Shown here in pieces: positions 60,581-64,000 of a stretch of 64,000 nucleotides of DNA; the stretch's first letter is position 1, and every line of letters begins with the position of its first letter. The DNA is from Zunongwangia atlantica 22II14-10F7. Its GTDB lineage: Bacteria > Bacteroidota > Bacteroidia > Flavobacteriales > Flavobacteriaceae. The notes under the pieces were generated by a model. The model did not search any database. It saw nothing but the letters and a program-made list of their open reading frames with translations, and had not been told where the DNA came from. The DNA is taken from contig NZ_ARYN01000017.1 in NCBI RefSeq assembly GCF_002094855.1, positions 1-64,000 on the forward strand, given 5' to 3'. Position numbers and translations under genes: made by a program.

Positions 60581-62927
60581 AATATTAGAACGAGCGCTGG
60601 AGAGAGAAAAAAAGGCCAGGAAACTTGCCGAAAAAATCCTTGAAGAAAAATCGACCGAACTATTTGAAGTCTCTGAAGCACTTCGCCAATCCAACAACCG
60701 CCTACAGGAACTTCTAAACCAAAAAACCTCACAATTAGAAGGTGTTTTTGTAAATATTATCGACGCTTATATTGTTATGGACATCGATGGGAATGTTCTA
60801 AAAATGAACCAGGCAGCCAAAGAAATGCTTGGTTACGATAATGAAAATGAGCCTGTAAACCTTCTAAAATTAGTACATTCTGAATATGTGGAATATACGG
60901 CAGCGGCTTTTAAACAATTATATCATACCGGTAGCTATAACGATTATAAAGCCAGAATTATAACTAAAGACGGTACTGAAAAGATCGTACAAATTAACGC
61001 AAGTATTATCTATGACCGTGATGGCAAACCAACCGCTGCACAAGGTGTTGCCAGAGATATTACTGAAGAAATAGCTATTAAAAAACAGCTGGAATCCCAG
61101 AATAAACAGCTAGATTTAATTTTCGATAACTCCCCTATTGGAATCTCTCTTACCCGAACAAATTTTAAAGACCTTATTAAAGTAAATAGAGCTTTAGTAA
61201 GCATGTTTGGATATTCTCTTGAAGAATTTAACAATCTTAGCATTAAGGATGTATCCCATCCAGATGATGATGATAGCAGTGAACAGCTAAGGCAAATGAT
61301 TGAAGGTGAAATAGATTCTTATACCATTAATAAACGTTACATTAAAAAAAGTGGCGAAACATTATGGGCCAGAACAAGAGTTGCTGCCATTAGGGATGAG
61401 GATAACAATATCCTATACCAGGTAGCAACAGTAGAAGATATTACGAAAGAAAAGATAGCAAAAGAAAAAATCGAAGAGTCTGAAAACCGACTTTCAACCT
61501 TAATTGTTAATTTACAAACCGGGATTTTATTAGAAGATGAGAATCGAAAAATACTGCTTACCAATAAGAAATTCTGTAATCTTTTTGGGCTAGACACACC
61601 ACCTGAGGAGTTTAAAGGTGCAGATTGCTCTAATGCGGCAGAGGAGAATAAAATGTATTTTAAAAATCCAGAACAATTTGTAAATAGAATTGATGAGTTA
61701 CTGGAGAAAAAAGAAATTGTAATTGCAGAAGAGTTAGAACTTGTAAATGGCAGTATATACGAGCGAAGCTATATCCCTATTTATCACGAAGGCAGATATA
61801 AAGGCCATCTTTGGAGCTACGACGATATCACTATTCAGAAAAATTATAAGGAAAGTCTTAAAGCTCAAAAAGAAAAATATAGTAGTATAATCGCTAATAT
61901 GAACCTGGGACTTTTAGAAGTAGATCTTAATGATCATATTCTAATGGCGAACCAAAGTTTTACTGAAATGAGTGGCTACCATGAAGAAGAACTTATTGGT
62001 AAAACCGCATCTGATATATTTTTAATTCCCGAATCTAAAGCTGAGTTTAATAAACACGACAAGGTTAGACGAAAAGGAATTTCCAATTCTTACGAAGTTA
62101 GAGTAAAAACCAAAAACAATAAACTTAAGTATTGGTTGGTTAGTGGTGCCCCTAATTACGATTTAAACGGAAAAATGATTGGTTCTATAGGTATACATCT
62201 GGATATTACTGAGATGAAACTCTTAGAGGCACAAAAAGAGCAACTACTTAAAAACCTTGAACAACAAAACGAGCATCTTAACGAATATGCACACATTGTT
62301 TCTCACGATTTAAAATCGCCATTAAGAAATATCTCTGCCCTTTTAAGTTGGACCAAAGAAGATTTTAGAGAAAAACTAGGAGAGGAAAGTATGATGAATC
62401 TGGATCTTATGCAGGGAAAAGTAGAGAAGATGGATCATCTTATCGAAAACATCTTAAGATACTCTAGCATCGAAGATGGTAATATCCAAAATCAGGAACT
62501 AGACTTGCAGGAGCTGGTTTTAGATATTTTAGAACTAATTTATATTCCAGATCATATTAAAGTTAGCATCATAAACAAGCTACCTATAATTTATGGTGAT
62601 CGCACAAGGATTCAGCAGGTATTCCAAAATCTTTTAAGTAATGCTGTTAATTATATCGACAAAGAAAAGGGCTTTGTAGAAATTGATTATACCGAAAATA
62701 CGACGCACTACATTTTCAGTATAAAAGATAATGGTGTGGGTATAGAAAAAGAACATCATCAACGAATCTTTAAAATTTTCAATGCCCTGGGAACTCATGA
62801 AAAATCTACTGGTGTTGGTTTAAGTATCGTTAAAAAAGTAATCGATTTATATGATGGAGAAATCTGGCTAGATAGTGAAGTTGGTAAAGGCACAGTGTTC
62901 TTTTTCAGTTTAAAAAAGCAATCATGA
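60558..62927 (+). CDS. Four-PAS hybrid-free sensor histidine kinase
   Basis: 789 residues. Coiled coil ~1-60, then PAS domains at about 62-178, 180-300, 305-425 and 430-555 with PAC tails (KDGTEKIVQINASIIYD, KSGETLWARTRV, etc.). HisKA with phospho-acceptor His583 in IVSHDLKSPLRN; HATPase with FQNLLSNAVNYID, IKDNGVGIEKEH, GVGLSIVKKV and GKGTVFFF. No membrane helix and no receiver domain, so cytoplasmic. It probably phosphorylates the response regulator at 59600 and is modulated by H-NOX (and perhaps FIST). Its stop overlaps the next ATG (ATGA). Confidence 0.93.
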   Translation: MEPTKKIEILERALEREKKARKLAEKILEEKSTELFEVSEALRQSNNRLQELLNQKTSQLEGVFVNIIDAYIVMDIDGNVLKMNQAAKEMLGYDNENEPVNLLKLVHSEYVEYTAAAFKQLYHTGSYNDYKARIITKDGTEKIVQINASIIYDRDGKPTAAQGVARDITEEIAIKKQLESQNKQLDLIFDNSPIGISLTRTNFKDLIKVNRALVSMFGYSLEEFNNLSIKDVSHPDDDDSSEQLRQMIEGEIDSYTINKRYIKKSGETLWARTRVAAIRDEDNNILYQVATVEDITKEKIAKEKIEESENRLSTLIVNLQTGILLEDENRKILLTNKKFCNLFGLDTPPEEFKGADCSNAAEENKMYFKNPEQFVNRIDELLEKKEIVIAEELELVNGSIYERSYIPIYHEGRYKGHLWSYDDITIQKNYKESLKAQKEKYSSIIANMNLGLLEVDLNDHILMANQSFTEMSGYHEEELIGKTASDIFLIPESKAEFNKHDKVRRKGISNSYEVRVKTKNNKLKYWLVSGAPNYDLNGKMIGSIGIHLDITEMKLLEAQKEQLLKNLEQQNEHLNEYAHIVSHDLKSPLRNISALLSWTKEDFREKLGEESMMNLDLMQGKVEKMDHLIENILRYSSIEDGNIQNQELDLQELVLDILELIYIPDHIKVSIINKLPIIYGDRTRIQQVFQNLLSNAVNYIDKEKGFVEIDYTENTTHYIFSIKDNGVGIEKEHHQRIFKIFNALGTHEKSTGVGLSIVKKVIDLYDGEIWLDSEVGKGTVFFFSLKKQS

Positions 62928-64000
62928 AAATAATTCAGGCATTAAAAACAATAGATTCTCCCTGGCAATATAAGGGTGACCATAAAGAAGATTTAAATAA
63001 TCCACTGGTTTTAATTTTTGCCGAAAGAAAACTATTGCAAAACCCTGAAATTTTAGAAGATATACGCGAAGAATTCCCTTATCGCCACCTTATTTTTGGG
63101 AGTTCTGCCGGAGAAATTATTGGAGAAAAGGTTACTGAAAATTCTATCGCAGTGACCTTAATTGAATTCGAAAAATCTACTTTCGAGGTTAAAACTGCAA
63201 ATATCCTGGACTTTAATAAAAATGGTGAAGCTTTGGGATATAATCTGGCAAGCCAATTTAAAAAAGAAAATTTAAAACATTTCTTTGTAATTTCAGAAGG
63301 CAGTTTTGTTAATGGCAGCGCTTTAATTAAAGGGGTAGAAAAATATACCGATCAAAAAATCACCCTAACCGGAGGATTATGTGGTGATGGTGCAAGATTT
63401 AAAAAAACCTTGGCCTCTTATAACGAAAATCCAAAAGAAGGAGAAATTGTAATAATTGGCCTATATGGTGAAAGCCTTCAGGTTAGTTATGCCAGTTATG
63501 GCGGTTGGATTCCTTTTGGTCCAGAACGTATAATTACCAAATCTAAGGATAACGTACTTATAGAATTAGATGATTTACCCGCTTTAGACCTTTATTCTAA
63601 ATATCTTGGAGAAAAAGCAAATGAACTTCCCCAGGCCGCTCTTTTATATCCTTTAAATGTTACTGAAAAAGGTAAACCCTATAGCCTGGTACGAACAATC
63701 CTGAATATAGACGTAAAGAACAAATCGATGATCCTGGCAGGTGACGTTCCTGAAGGCGCACATGCACAATTAATGATGGCTACCGTAGATGGCATAGCAC
63801 AGGGAGCTGCAACCGCTGCGTCGCGAGCGATGAAAAAACACGCTACCCTACCCCAACTGGCTTTATTAGTTAGTTGTATTGGGAGGCGTATTGTTATGGA
63901 TCAAAGAGTTGAAGAAGAGATAGAAGAAGTCTCTGAAATTTTAGGTAAACAGGCCAAAATAGCCGGCTTTTATTCTTACGGAGAAATTGCACCATTCTCA
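62924..64000 (+). CDS. FIST-domain (NosP-like) protein, runs off the window
   Basis: The frame opens at ATG 62924, overlapping the kinase stop by 4 bp, and stays open to the last base (359 codons). It matches the FIST N/C fold: RHLIFGSSAGEIIGE, LTLTGG-type ITLTGGLCGDGARF, SYGGWIPFGPERIITKS, and in FIST_C PEGAHAQLMMATVDG with a His (His280), then LLVSCIGRR and an unfinished YGEIAPF near the end. FIST proteins sense small ligands; one subclass, NosP, binds heme and NO. Whether this one binds heme is not known. The C-terminus lies outside. Confidence 0.88.
   Translation, partial: MKIIQALKTIDSPWQYKGDHKEDLNNPLVLIFAERKLLQNPEILEDIREEFPYRHLIFGSSAGEIIGEKVTENSIAVTLIEFEKSTFEVKTANILDFNKNGEALGYNLASQFKKENLKHFFVISEGSFVNGSALIKGVEKYTDQKITLTGGLCGDGARFKKTLASYNENPKEGEIVIIGLYGESLQVSYASYGGWIPFGPERIITKSKDNVLIELDDLPALDLYSKYLGEKANELPQAALLYPLNVTEKGKPYSLVRTILNIDVKNKSMILAGDVPEGAHAQLMMATVDGIAQGAATAASRAMKKHATLPQLALLVSCIGRRIVMDQRVEEEIEEVSEILGKQAKIAGFYSYGEIAPFS

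Overview
The window comes from a marine-type flavobacterium (Bacteroidota). The evidence is a Por/T9SS C-terminal sorting domain, SusD-style MKK...C lipoprotein leaders, TAnnTTTG-type promoter elements, an UpxY/NusG-type antiterminator heading a polysaccharide locus, CzcA fused to an outer-membrane channel, and generally A+T-rich DNA. The genus cannot be fixed from sequence alone; a Gramella/Zunongwangia/Salegentibacter-like organism is a reasonable guess.

Region 1 (1 to about 19.93 kb, all genes on the minus strand, visibly richer in G+C) is a heavy-metal and ion-homeostasis island. It runs from a Czc-type RND efflux system (czcA fused to its outer-membrane channel, czcB, a PII-like protein) through two Fur regulators, a SPC-type P1B ATPase, lipoamide dehydrogenase, NhaA, a CDF exporter, LspA, a Ca/Na exchanger-family protein and an APC permease. 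It also holds three SpoIIAA-like genes (one clearly dead), a twin pair of ~60-residue proteins and a universal-stress-protein fragment. Its right edge carries the 3' half of an initiator tRNA-Met, twin 10-bp repeats, a 24-bp palindrome and a 5'-truncated AlbA_2-type ATPase gene, which together look like a site-specific integration junction. Decayed gene pieces and a tmRNA-3'-end-like sequence follow to 21.03 kb.

Region 2 (21.0-32.4 kb) encodes exported proteins: two divergent pairs (LRR lipoprotein plus DUF5018-like lipoprotein on minus; a 1677-residue multidomain T9SS cargo plus a fibronectin-type lipoprotein on plus), bracketed by two nearly identical terminators, followed by an S41 protease lipoprotein.

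Region 3 (32.46-52.92 kb, minus) is one long exopolysaccharide operon that starts with an UpxY-type antiterminator and ends with Wza and a Wzc tyrosine autokinase. It includes a Wzx flippase, a Wzy-like polymerase, seven or eight glycosyltransferases, two hexapeptide acetyltransferases, a pyruvyltransferase, UDP-xylose synthase and an epimerase. No initiating phosphoglycosyl transferase and no UDP-glucose dehydrogenase is present, so these must be supplied from elsewhere.

Region 4 (53.4-59.4 kb, plus) has a TonB-family protein, an orphan small protein, and a TetR-regulated EmrAB-TolC type tripartite efflux operon with paired palindromic operators over its promoter. Region 5 (59.6-64.0 kb, plus, runs off the end) is a compact signalling operon: single-domain response regulator, H-NOX heme sensor, four-PAS histidine kinase and a FIST-domain protein. 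H-NOX and FIST (the NosP fold) are the two known classes of bacterial heme nitric-oxide sensor, and their presence in one translationally coupled operon around one kinase is the most intriguing system in the window. No rRNA, complete tRNA, CRISPR array or intact transposase was found.
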